A model generated the notes under the pieces. The model ran no database searches. It was not told the DNA's origin and worked only from the letters and a program-made list of their open reading frames with translations. 64,000 bases of DNA, taken from positions 13,709,022 through 13,773,021 of the forward strand of contig CM022668.1 of NCBI GenBank assembly GCA_012295275.1, read 5' to 3'. Below are positions 11,920 to 22,814 of the stretch, piece after piece. The position numbers were made by a program, and so were the translations under genes. This DNA is from Chrysomallon squamiferum (Eukaryota; Mollusca; Gastropoda; Neomphalida; Peltospiridae). How positions within the stretch are numbered: the first letter of the stretch is position 1; the number at the start of each line of letters is the position of its first letter.

Positions 11920-12060
11920 ACTAAAAATAAAAAATAAAATAAAAAAATAAAAAGTAAAAAAATATTATGTATATGTATTAAAAATAATAAATAAATATGG
12001 AAATAAAAAAGATAATAAAATAAAATAAAATAAAATAAAATAATATAATATAATGTAAAA
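11920..12060. repeat. A-rich AAAAT/AAATA simple repeat
   Basis: Runs of AAAAT and AAATA units with (TAAAA)n at 12,018-12,042. It lies at the end of the Tc1-like relic. No coding content. Confidence 0.8.
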
Positions 12061-12329
12061 TAACTAAAACAATCATCATGCAAATCTTCAGAATTTTTGG
12101 TTAACTCCGAGAAGAAAAAGAACAAACTAGTCTTTATATTTGTCTGTTATATGAGACCTCACTGACAATACACCGTGTATAAGTGGAATTAACATATTGT
12201 TTAATTCTTTACAAATGCATTGATATGTAACTTTTGATAACCAGTACACAAAAAGTCTTGACCAGCTGAATAATTCAGATTAGTGGTGACCCCCGCTCGT
12301 TCAATCCGGACAGTTCGTCAAAATTTAAT

Positions 12330-12480
12330 ATTTAAAACTCTCTCTATAACTACTATTATTACTATCCCTACAAATAATATTACCACTGTCTATACAAGTA
12401 TTATAACTTCTCTCTCTTCCACTTCTATTTCTACTATCTCTACCACTACTACTCCCAGTCCTACTACTATTACTATAACT
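12330..12480. repeat. GIMAP 5' minisatellite, degenerate
   Basis: Units of the type CTACTATTATTACTAT and CTCTCTATAACTACT. It is the distal part of the array upstream of the GIMAP-2 exon, equivalent to the array at 28,545-29,100 in the inverted copy. Confidence 0.6.
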
Positions 12481-12661
12481 ACAGGTTTAATCAATACAAC
12501 TGCTGATATTTCTAGTACTCGTACTGCGACGTTAGCGACAGCGTGTAGTAAAACTGTTACCAAATTTATACTAGAGGACGACGTTACAGTATTAATGATT
12601 TTGTAAATTACTGAAGTATATTTCTTGAATGACCAGTATTTGCAAACTTTGATACACATAC

Positions 12662-12842
12662 CAGACATTGATAAATCTGAACCATTTTTTGGCTGGACGT
12701 ATTCTGACGGTTGGATTTCTTTTGATAGCTTGACTTGTTGTGATTCGTGGAGTTCTGGTGAAGGTTCCACCCTTCTTAATGGCTCGACTCTTTGCAATGG
12801 CTGCACTTGTTTTGCTGGCTTCGTATGTAGTGTAGCGATAGA
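12662..12842 (-). CDS. GIMAP-2 upstream exon beta (proline-rich linker)
   Basis: 181-base open exon bounded by a good acceptor (pyrimidine tract, GCCTCAG at 12,843-12,849) and a GTATGT donor (12,656-12,661). It starts in phase 0 and ends with a single G, which joins the phase-1 start of the GIMAP-2 exon to give DLSMSG-SVTNNE. The 60 codons begin SIATLHTKPAKQVQPLQRVE and are rich in Pro, Gln, Val and Glu with loose RVEP repeats, so they look like a disordered linker. The flanking intron sequence is conserved in the inverted copy at 28,330-28,396, where the exon body is much shorter and different but keeps the same phase. No transcript evidence is available. Confidence 0.65.
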
Positions 12843-13180
12843 CTGAGGCTTTTAAAAAGAAAGGTAAAATGAACATATAAAACGAAAATCAAAATTTTAT
12901 TGCAAAATTACTGTATATGTGTTTTTGACTGAATTTGTATAAACATGTCTGTACGCAAACCTGCACATATTATGTAATATAAGTTTATAAATATAAGATT
13001 TTATTTATTTTCTTATTTGAAAGCGGTGGTGTCTTTAAACAATTATTCACTCATTTGTTACTTATTTATTTACTTATTTACCCCACTTATTCTTAGCATT
13101 TTCTTCAGACATGAATTAATGAATTTTTAAAACCTGTTTAATCTGGTAAATAAGTAAAGTGGTGATTTAATGATGCTCAC

Positions 13181-13230
13181 CTGTTGTTCAAAACGCTTCT
13201 TTAATTCAGAAACTGATATCTGTTCATCAT
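13181..13230 (-). CDS. GIMAP-2 upstream exon alpha
   Basis: 50-base exon between a TTCTAG acceptor and a GTGAGC donor. It enters in phase 1 and leaves in phase 0, encoding DEQISVSELKKRFEQQ after the split codon. The splice to beta gives ...KRFEQQ-SIATLH. The whole exon and both splice sites recur at 27,926-27,976 upstream of GIMAP-4. An earlier exon with the start codon must exist but was not found; a Tc1-like relic lies just upstream. Confidence 0.6.
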
Positions 13231-13379
13231 CTAGAACAAAATTTAAAAAAATGTAAGTTTTTCTCTCAGTATTTAATTATATCCATCTATCTATGTGTGA
13301 ATGCATGTGTGAATGTATGAATGAATGTTTGCATTTTTCTTCCTATGTATCTTCAAACCTATCTATCTATACATGAGGG

Positions 13380-14060
13380 AAACAAACTAAGCAATACCAA
13401 TTCACAGACCTGTAATTGTGTGAATTAAGAAAAGAGCGCATTTTCCTGAATAATGTATTGGCGTGTGGCATCTTGCTGAATAACGTGACTTTCCTAGAGG
13501 TACTCAATGTACTTACAACAAAAAGCAATGCTCGTGAAACGTCATTGTTGAAATCTGGTTGGTAATAATTATATGTCACACTCATTCCAGTCAGTTTGCG
13601 CTGAATATTCAGTATCACAACTGTCATGGCACGTTGTAAACTGTAAGAGGCTACAATGTGGCAGAAATGCAGGAATGTCCATCAGCCAAATTGGACGTCA
13701 ATGTGTGCGCAATATTTCAATCACTTCAAGACAGTTGAACAAAGACAGGGTTGCCAATAATGTTAGAGATTGTCCAAGACCGTGCAGACGCCGAAAGACG
13801 ACAATAAGAGAGTACAGAACATAGCTGAGTTCTGTTAAACTCCTTTCAAGAGACACACGCAGATCTTTAAAACAGCAGTGGTTACCAGGGAGAGCCATTT
13901 CTTACAGGACTGTCAGGAATCTGCTAAAAGCAGAAAGATACAGGGACAGAAGACACTAAAACTGTCTTCAGCTCACAATGCAGCACGACTTGTCTGATGT
14001 AATCAACGTGTTCGCTGGAACATTGCAACGTTTCAGATGACAGCTCATTGGTGCTTGAGA
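13380..14060 (+). mobile_element. Tc1-like transposon relic
   Basis: Plus-strand reading around 13,625-13,900 resembles the Tc1 helix-turn-helix start: a block like GGAATGTCCATCAGCCAAAT, then QLNKDRVANNVRD and an RPRRRKTT-like basic run. The segment reappears inverted at 27,130-27,770, so the insertion predates that duplication. There is no DDE half. Confidence 0.7.
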
Positions 14061-15722
14061 TAAAGTTCTGCAAGATGCAGTGCCGTATTATCCTTAGGCT
14101 TCAAACTTTTCTTGACTCTCGACATCCCCGAACGCACTTCCGCACGAATGTTCAGCTCTCCTTGTAAGTAATTAATTCAGTAACAAAGAAAATGATAGCA
14201 TCTTATCAGGCAACCTTTAATTAGCATGAAGCAAAGGCACTTCAAAATATCGGTATTGTACTATAAAGTTAAATATACATATATATTCCTACAAAGGTAT
14301 CTAGGTACTTAAACATTTGTCTCGTTAATGTTTCAACAAACTGATCCAGAATAGTGTTAAGACTTAATTTCCAGAGAACATATGATTCTACATCCATTAA
14401 AGCCAAATTACTGTGCTTTTCATCTTTCACAGTGGATCACAGGTAGCTATTTCAGAGCAGAAAAAAACAACCTCTCTCCAGAACAGTTTGTATCGAGAAG
14501 TGACAAGCAAATACGTAAAAAAAAAATATACATTTTTGGAAACGTTTCTTGCATTTAATTTTTAACAGTTTAAGATGGGGGGTGCGAGTAACTATGTGTC
14601 AAAATTTGACCCTTCATTTTTGTTAATGTTTTTTTGTTTTATGTTCTTTAACTCACTCTTAGCGTCTCTATATCAAAGAGGATTCCTATAAATCAATTTC
14701 ACTGACGCGCATGAAGCGTTTGCCGTGTGCATAGAATTAACATATAACACTAAGAGAGAGAAAAGAAAATATTGCATATATCTTTTGTAAAACATTTCGT
14801 TATGAGCTTTCACAAAAAAGAAAAAAAAGAAGAAAAAAAACATTCAGAATTAACTCCACTAATACCCTCTTTATCAAAAGAGGGGACTTTACACTTCGAA
14901 CTTTTTGGTGGGCTCTCGACATTTCACAACGTCCCTTCTCACGAACTGCAAGCTCTCGTTTCATATAGTGTATTACAATAATATTAGAAATGGAGTAACT
15001 AATGGAATAACAAAGAAAATAATATCATGTTTTCAGTCAACCTTTAATTAGCATGAAGCAAAGCAATAGTAAAAATACCAGTAATGAACTGCAAAATCAG
15101 TTCGGGCCTGACTGTGTCAAAGTTTCACATAAACTGACCCATCATTTCTTTTCGAGTAGATTAACTCATCCTTAGCGTCTCTCCTATCAGAGGATTCCTA
15201 TAAATTAATTCCACATTCTTATGACATTTAACACTAAGACAGAAAAAGAAAAAGTTTGCATATATGTGTTCTAAAATGTTTCATTACGAGCTTCGTAAAA
15301 ACATAAGTTTCAAAATTAAGAAAGAAGAATATAAACTCAACTAATATCCTCTTTATCAAGTTCTTTATCAAGAAAATACCTAAAGTTGATAAACTGATTA
15401 ATTATATTATTTATTACAATTTAATTAAATTCAAAATGTCTTACAAGAAGCCATAGTTTCTCTTTTTCGAAATTTAATAAAATTCTGAAACTGAATGCAG
15501 CTCGGGCTGTTCACTAAAGAATACAAATACTCGTTGGTGCTTTATATAAGTATTGATGAAACAGCACCGCTCCTGAGGAAAACGAATTTTCCCAAAACTC
15601 GTATTTCTATGACTAAATAACAACGCGCAAACCAACTGTGACATACCAGCTATTAATACATTGAATTATTGTGTACTTTGTGGGTTTTAAATTAAAATTA
15701 AAATAATGATGTAATAAATATG
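14060..15722. repeat. Dispersed repeat families B and C, gene-free
   Basis: 14,080-14,340 and 14,880-15,070 are fragments of family C (CTTCGAGCTTTTTGGG-like, then a CTCTCCTTTCGTACAATTTATTGCAATA-like block and CCTTTAATTAGCATGAAGCAAAG). 14,400-14,760 is family B. 15,060-15,745 is a direct repeat of 21,060-21,768, sharing for instance TTCCTGAGGAAAACG and AAAATTAAAATAATGATGTAA. No exon is seen. Confidence 0.6.
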
Positions 15723-16596
15723 TTACTTTATCATACCAATATCGTGTTCTTTGGCTTCTTTTCTTTCCATGAATTCTATCTCAGATTTTTCTTGCTGCTG
15801 TTGTATTGCTTTTTCGTTTTCATTCAATTTTTTCTGCTCGCGTTCCTTGGCTTCTTTCATACTTTTTTCAATTTGTTCCATCATTTCGTTCTCAGCTTTT
15901 TCTCGCTCCTTTTGTATTTCTTTTTCTTTCTTTTTCAGTATTTCTTTTTCACGCTTTTGTACTTCTTTTTCAGCCTTATCCAATAATTCTGATTTAAAAT
16001 AGTTGCCATGACTTTTGTTCACATTTTCCTGTATCTTCTTCATCAGGTCAAAACCATTTTCTCCTTCTTCTTCTCATCTCTTTCGCGATTGTTGAATCCG
16101 ACATATCTTTGTCCACATTGTTTAAGTAATTGTTGAAGGTTTTCTGGTGCGTACTCCAAATATTCTTCAAGGCTTACATCATCTGCTTCAAGGTTGTCTA
16201 ATCCGGTGAACAACAATAACAGGTAATTAAAGAATGCGTTTCCAAAGGTGTCCTCGAAGCACCGAATTGTTTTTTCATCTTGTTCAGTAAACCTCCCAGT
16301 CTTGATAACCATGATGAAAGCATGTGGTCCTGGAGCACTCATCGTTATACACTTGATGATTTCTTTCGGAATCTCTCCTTGTGGAACGTTAGCGTCGAAT
16401 GCTCCTGGTGTATCAATGATGACAATGTCATGACCAAATCGACTTTTGTGTTCTGCCTTGCAGGTTGAAGTAACAGATTGACCAAAAGGTTTAGAAACAA
16501 AACGTGTCTCTCCTAGGATGGTATTTGCTGTTGCACTTTTTCCTGAGCCAGTAATTCCAATTAACACAATCCGCAGTTCTTTGCCAGTAACGGAAT
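15723..16596 (-). pseudogene. GIMAP-3: frameshifted, 3'-truncated AIG1-type GTPase
   Basis: The exon opens after a TTTCAG acceptor ([13 protein letters not shown]) with P-loop [12 protein letters not shown], the [15 protein letters not shown] box, a G4-like TGLDN and NNRERD. At about 16,045 a one-base loss breaks the frame just after KMVL; the coiled-coil part continues in the next frame (KKIQENVNKS...). Compared with GIMAP-1 and -2 the coiled coil is cut short. The last codons (IGMIK, stop) come from a dispersed repeat whose twin end lies near 21,768. It could yield only a bare G domain of about 180 residues, so it is called a pseudogene. G4 also departs from the usual TRxDD. Confidence 0.75.
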
Positions 16597-16849
16597 CTGA
16601 AAAAATTTCAAATGCATTTAATGTTGCAATGTAGAATCGAAGATATTATTTTTATCTTCTCATTGCTGCTCTTATCATTGTTAATATTCTAAATCATTAT
16701 CATTATCATCATTATGATTTATCTACTTATGAAAATATCTGTCAGTCTGTGTATCGGTGGAAGCATTATTTTCATTCCGTTGTTGTTGTTGATAAAATTA
16801 AATAATCATTATCATCATCATTATGATCATTTTCATTAACTTAACCACT

Positions 16850-17300
16850 ACTACCACAATATTACAACTACTGTTCTTACAACTCTCTCTGTTTTACTGC
16901 CTCTCAAATCACTAGCACTGTTAGTTGTACAACGATCGCTTCAAACCCAATCCTATTGCCACTCTGTCTACAGCTACTATTACTATGTTTTGTTAACTAC
17001 TATTACTGCTCTCTTTACAACTACTATTACTGCTCTCTCTACAACCGATATTACTAGACACGCTACTACAACTAATATTATTAGGCTGTCTATAATTACG
17101 TATAGTAATCTCTCTACAAGTACTATTACTAATCTCTCTAGATCTATGGTTACTACTTCTGTCTACGACTAATATAACTATTTTTTCTATAGCTACTATT
17201 ACTACACTCTCTACAACTACTGTTACTACTATATCTACAACTACGTTGACTACTCTTTCTTCAACTACTGCTATTCTCTGTCTAGAACTACTGTTACTAC
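16850..17300. repeat. GIMAP 5' minisatellite upstream of GIMAP-3
   Basis: Degenerate tandem array with the core CTACTATTACTGCTCTCTCTACAA. It lies 250-700 bases 5' of the GIMAP-3 exon, the same relative place as in the other copies. The minus-strand frame across it is Val/Glu/Ser-rich repeat translation, not a gene. Confidence 0.75.
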
Positions 17301-17319
17301 TTTCTTCATTTCGCACTGA

Positions 17320-19050
17320 GTGGTAAGCGCATGTTAGACAAAGTTAGATGTTTACACAACTACTGTTTTAATGATAATCCTGTGAAGTAAACATTTCCTT
17401 GTTAAAGAAAACATGGCACATTTTGCTGTTATACCAGCTTGTCATTTCCAATTGCCTCGACTTCATAATTCTATGTACAGATACCACAGAAAAAATGTTT
17501 TTTACTTCTCGTACGACACATTTGTTTTGGACCTAATTTATTCAGTCGGTTAATTTCGAAGGCCTTTCACATTAGATGATTAATAAATAAATATATATAT
17601 GTTTTTAAATCTGATAGTTAACCTGGCTCAAACACATACAAATACACACACGCACATACAGATTCATACAAATCACACAGAGTATAAATAAAACATATCT
17701 GAAATAGATTACTAATTTAGTTACCAAAGGTGCTTGATCCCAAACATATGTTTTGAAATAAGAAATAACTGCCTGTTTGGGCAAGTTCGTAAGTTAACAT
17801 TGGTGTATTAGACTGTTAAACATGCCAATGGGGAAAAAAATAAATAATAAATAAAATAAAATAAAATAATATGACGGAACCTCATTAGTGCCTCTTAGCA
17901 AGACTTGTTTTTATTCATAATTTTATATTCTATGTGGTGAATTATATAATATTCACAAAACACTTATTTATATGTGCCCATTTAAAGCAGAATTTCTGCT
18001 ACATTTTATAGTAAGTATATTATTACATTACGGTCATATTTACTCAGCTATCGTGTATAATCTTGTTTATAATTCATATTTTAACAGTTCTTAAATGTTT
18101 ACCTAATTGATGTGAGAAAATTTGGGTAAATACACAAAAACTAAATAGGAGAGTGTTAGCAGACGTACATGGGCTTGTTAGAAGCTGTATTATATAATTA
18201 GGGGACGTTCTATTATTTTATAAACTAAGAAACTCTGGGATTAACAAACTCAAAATTGGAGTTTAAGTTGCAAAGTAAATTCAGAAAAGGCTGTTTGCAG
18301 AGGGCTTTCATGAACGCCTGCGCGATGGCTGCACATATTCGAAGTGACAAGTAAATATGTAAACAAATGCAAAAATTTGGAACAGTTTGTTGCGTTTCAG
18401 TTTCGAGAGTTTTAACCAGCAGAAGAATTAAAATTGGGAGGGGACCCTCAACCATTCGTCCCATCCGTGATAGTGCATCAAAGTTTCATATAAAATCACA
18501 CATAATTTAAAATAAAATAAAATAAAATAAACAAGAAAATCAATCAATCAGTCAATAAAACATTGCATAGCTCATGGCTCTTGGTCGACCCCTAGGCTTC
18601 AAGCTAGTCACCTGGTAACATAGCACTGATTCTAAAGAAAACGTATTTCGACCTAAATAACTATTAGCCATCAACACATAATTACCTCTATCGGTTAATT
18701 GTTTTATTAACTTTTATTTTATACTTCTCGGGTCGATTCACTTGTTTTGGACGTAATCTAATTAGTCTGTTAATTCCTATTTGTTGTTTTATGATAACCC
18801 AGACCACACGTTTTATGTTATATCAACCTTTGATTTATAATTTTGTTTCTTCAGCCATGCAGACACACACAAACTCATTCGAACACACCAACACATGCAT
18901 TCATAAACACCAAATAGCGTAGAAATAAAACATAATGCAGATTACATATACAGAAACAAAATCAAGAATTTTAGTTGGGCAGAAACGAAATACCTCCGGT
19001 TGAAAAATTCATCAATAATTCAGTTACCGAAAAATGAATGGTACTTTTAC
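17320..19050. repeat. Gene-free stretch with family B fragment
   Basis: 17,500-17,660 and 18,330-18,960 belong to dispersed family B (GTTTTGGACGTAATCTAATTAGTCTGTTAA, TTATGTTATATCAACCTTTGAT, TTCTTCAGCCATGCAGACACAC). AAATA runs occur at 17,844-17,872 and 18,505-18,532. The rest is AT-rich with no recognisable exon. Confidence 0.5.
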
Positions 19051-19059
19051 AACTCTCTA

Positions 19060-19262
19060 CAATACTATCTCTACACTATACAACTAATACTACTACTCTC
19101 TCTCTCTTTAACTATTCTCACTACTCTCTGTACAGCTGATATTACTACTGTCACTCTAAAAATAATATTCCTACTCTCTCTACAACAGCTATTAATGCTC
19201 TGTACAACTACTATTACTACTCTCTCTCTCTGTACAAGTACTATTACTACTCTGTCTATAAC
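19060..19262. repeat. GIMAP-type minisatellite, isolated block
   Basis: Units such as TACTACTCTCTCTC and CTACAACAGCTATTAATGCTCTG. It is the same family as the arrays beside the G-domain exons, but here no GIMAP exon lies adjacent. Confidence 0.65.
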
Positions 19263-19599
19263 GAAATGAAGTCGGCTAGGAATGTTCAGCGTATTATTAG
19301 TTTGTGATAAGAGTACTCTCTGTTGCTTTATACAAAAAATCTCAGTTCCTGAGGAAAACGTATATCCCTAAATGCAGCTTGTTACGATCGATCGATCATT
19401 CATATCTAGTTTCCCGATATCTGGATCAACAAGTAACATATTTGTTTTATCGTTTATTATATCCAACTATACATATTATACATATTATGTTTAACGTAGG
19501 CTATTTGTATGTGTCTTTATGTACAGTATATACATGTGTATCTATAGTATTTATATGTATGTTAACACTTTATGTTTAAATTAAGTTATTTATAGTGTT

Positions 19600-19631
19600 G
19601 TTTGTTTTGTTTCTTTATTTATTTATTTATT

Positions 19632-19663
<32 letters not shown>

Positions 19664-19880
19664 ATCCATATTATGTAAGAAGAAATGGAATGAAATAAAA
19701 ATAAAATAAACAAACAAACACATAAACAAACATACAAATCAATAAATATACATACAAATAAATAAGTAAATAAATAAATAAACTAACAAAATTAAACAAA
19801 TAAATAAATAAATAAACAAATAAACAAAATACAAACATACAAACAAATATACATACATACAAATAAATAAATAAACAAAA
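19600..19880. repeat. (TTTA)n, (TTA)n and (AAATAAAC)n simple repeats
   Basis: Pure TTTA and TTA runs at 19,614-19,662, followed by AAATAAAC-type repeats. The Tyr/Leu/Phe-rich open frames across it are artefacts of the repeat. Confidence 0.85.
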
Positions 19881-19899
19881 CCAGTTTTAATTGAAATAA

Positions 19900-21197
19900 T
19901 AGTCGTGTAAATCTCGTGAAAATTACGTAAACATTTTCTCAAATGGCATTATTAATAGATATATATCGCGCATAAATACATCGTGCATAAGTGAAGTTAA
20001 GACATTGTTTAGTACTTTATAAACATATTCTTATGTGACATTTGATACGTGTCAACGTATAAAGATCTGTTTATCTAATACATTGTTCTGTGAGTATAGC
20101 GTACTTATTCTTTTAATTATTTTATTTACTGCAATTTAATTAAGGTTAAAACGTCTTGTCCGGAGCCATATTTCGAGTTTTCCTCAAGGAAAGAAAATCC
20201 TAAAATTCAGTTCAGTTACGACTGCTAGCCTCAGAATTAATTTCTGATCGCCGCCTCACGACAACAGTTTGTATCGAGAAGTGATAAGTAAACGCGTAAA
20301 CAAATGTACATGTTTGGAAAAGTTTCTTGGATATGATTTCTAATAGTCTTGACCAGCTTAAAAATTCAGATTAGTGGTGAACCCTGCTCGTTCAGTCCGG
20401 ACCGTTCGTCAACATTTCTGAGAGCCGCTTGACAGCAAATACAGCACAGTACCCGTCGTTGCATGAGAGAAGGGTTGGTAAGATATTATCAGTAAGATAT
20501 TAACCCAATGTACGGGCCTTAGCCTTCGAGCTTTCTTTTTTGCCTGTTGACATTCGCCAAAGTCCCTATCCCGAATTCTACACTCTCCCTTCGTTCAACT
20601 TATTGCAATAATATTACAAATGAAATAATTAATGGAGTAATAAAGAGCACCTGTAATTAGCATAAAGAAAAGCAACACCAAAATACCGTTACTGTGTTGT
20701 AAATTAAAAAGATACAGAGGCCTACATATGTATCTAGGAACGTAAATATTATTCTGGTTAATCTTTCAGCAGACTGATCCAGAATATTGTTAAAATATAA
20801 TTTCCGGAATAAAAGTATTCTACACTCATTAATGCCAAATTACTGAGATTTTCACCTTTCGGAGTGGATCGCGTTTAAGAGCAGAAAAAGACGAGTTTGT
20901 ATCGAGCAGTGATAAGCAAATACTTAAACAAATGTACAAGTTTGGAAAGATTTCTTGCATTTTATTATTAGAAGTTTTGACTAACTAAACAAATACAATT
21001 TCGCATAAATTAATTCATAATTTATTTTTTATATAGTTTAATGCATCCTTGGCGTTTCTCGTATAAAGAGGATTCCTATCAATTTCACTGACGCGCATGA
21101 AGCGTTTGCCGTGTACATAGAATTAACATTTAACACTAAGAGAAAGTAAAAGAGAAAAAGGATTTCATATATGAATTGTCAAATGTTTCATGATGAG

Positions 21198-21239
<42 letters not shown>

Positions 21240-21780
21240 AAAACTAAAAATAAATTTTAAAATTAAGAAAGAAATAAACAATCTCCACTAACTCTTTTTA
21301 TCAACATAAGTATTTTGTTGATCCTAATTACTTTTTATTAATTAATTTATTTATTTCTTACTATTTAATTAGATTTTAAAATCTTACCCAAAGCCATATC
21401 TTCTTTTCCCAAGGCAGTAAAATCCCAAAACTGAATTCACCTCGAGCTGTTCACCAAAGAATTACTTTGTGATAGCCTCTGGACGACAAATACAGTACTC
21501 GTTGGTGCTTTACGTAAGTATTGATAAAACAGCTCCGTTCCTGAGGAAAACGTATTTCCCCGAAAACTCGTATCTCTGATGACTCACTTTCGTTTATCGG
21601 TTAACAGTTTTATGAACTACCTGATCATGTGTAATGTATAACGAAAATAACAACGAGCAAACTGAGTGTTACACAAGATATATTAATAATTTGAATTATT
21701 GTGTACGGTGTGGGTTTTAAAATAAAATTAAAATAATGATGTAACAGACATGTTATGTTATCATACCAACATTAGATATT
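19900..21780. repeat. Dispersed repeats B and C, second copy of the 15.1-15.7 kb block
   Basis: 19,980-20,110 matches the inner part of palindromes P2-P4 (AAAGATCTGTTTATCTAATA). 20,260-20,420 and 20,820-21,190 are family B, and 20,500-20,700 is family C. A (TA)n run lies at 21,199-21,236. 21,060-21,768 repeats 15,060-15,745 in direct orientation and ends at the same ATGTTATGTTATCATACCAA-like point that truncates GIMAP-3. No gene. Confidence 0.55.
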
Positions 21781-21929
21781 TATGTTTCTTCAAACATGCT
21801 ACATACTGATAAACATGCATACAAACCACATATAGTATAAAATACAATACATTTAACACGAACTTTTTATTATGGTTGAACTCCTTCTGTTTCATAAATT
21901 CATTAGTAATTTAATTACTTAGAAACTGA

Positions 21930-21947
21930 AACAATAATAATAATAAT

Positions 21948-21980
<33 letters not shown>

Positions 21981-22298
21981 AATAATATTCCTGATATAAA
22001 ATGAATTTCTAGGATTGCTTTTCAGTGCTAGGAACGTCAAAAAGGGTGGTGTTCACATTTTATATCAGGACATTCCAATAATAAAATTGTAAAAATAATT
22101 ATGGAGAAGTAGGCTGTTGGAAAATTAATTGAAAGTAGGTTGATATAAACAAATGGAGACACTAATGAATAATAAATAAATAAATAATTTAACAAATATT
22201 TAAATAAAGCAAAGAAGATAACAAATAAAAACAGGAAACAAAAAAATTAAAAATTAAAAATTAAAATTTATATCCATCTATATGTATGTGTGTGTGTT

Positions 22299-22350
<52 letters not shown>
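21930..22350. repeat. Microsatellites and a small hairpin
   Basis: (AAT)n/(AAC)n at 21,933-21,985, a short hairpin with arms CCTGATATAAAATG at 21,990-22,070, AAT-rich sequence, then (TG)n/(TA)n at 22,288-22,342. Confidence 0.7.
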
Positions 22351-22355
<5 letters not shown>

Positions 22356-22814
22356 GAACGTGGAAAGGAAATTCATATAAATTATTTATTTTCTTTCTTA
22401 ATATATTTCATTGTCATTGTTGGGCTAAAAATTGAAATATATATATTCTCAGAATTAAACTGCTGATGTATTTTTCAAAATAATTATGTACTACTGCTTA
22501 TGAATATATTCAGAAACAAGAGAAATAGTTTAATTAGTTTCATATGTATGCTACTTATTTGTTTTTGTTTTTCTTGTATATTTTGTCTTTCTTTCCCTCT
22601 TCTTTTTTGTTTTTATTTGCCCCTTTTTTCTTCGTTTTTAGTTATTATTATTTTTTTTTAGTTAAGTAATTAATTGATTGATTAATAAATGTATCTATTT
22701 ATTTATTCTAATTATTTCTCTGTTTATATTTGTTGTTTATTAAATTATTTATTAATTTCATTTGGTCGTTTGTTTGTTTGCCTTATAGTTGATTTGTTGG
22801 TTGGTTAGTTTTCT

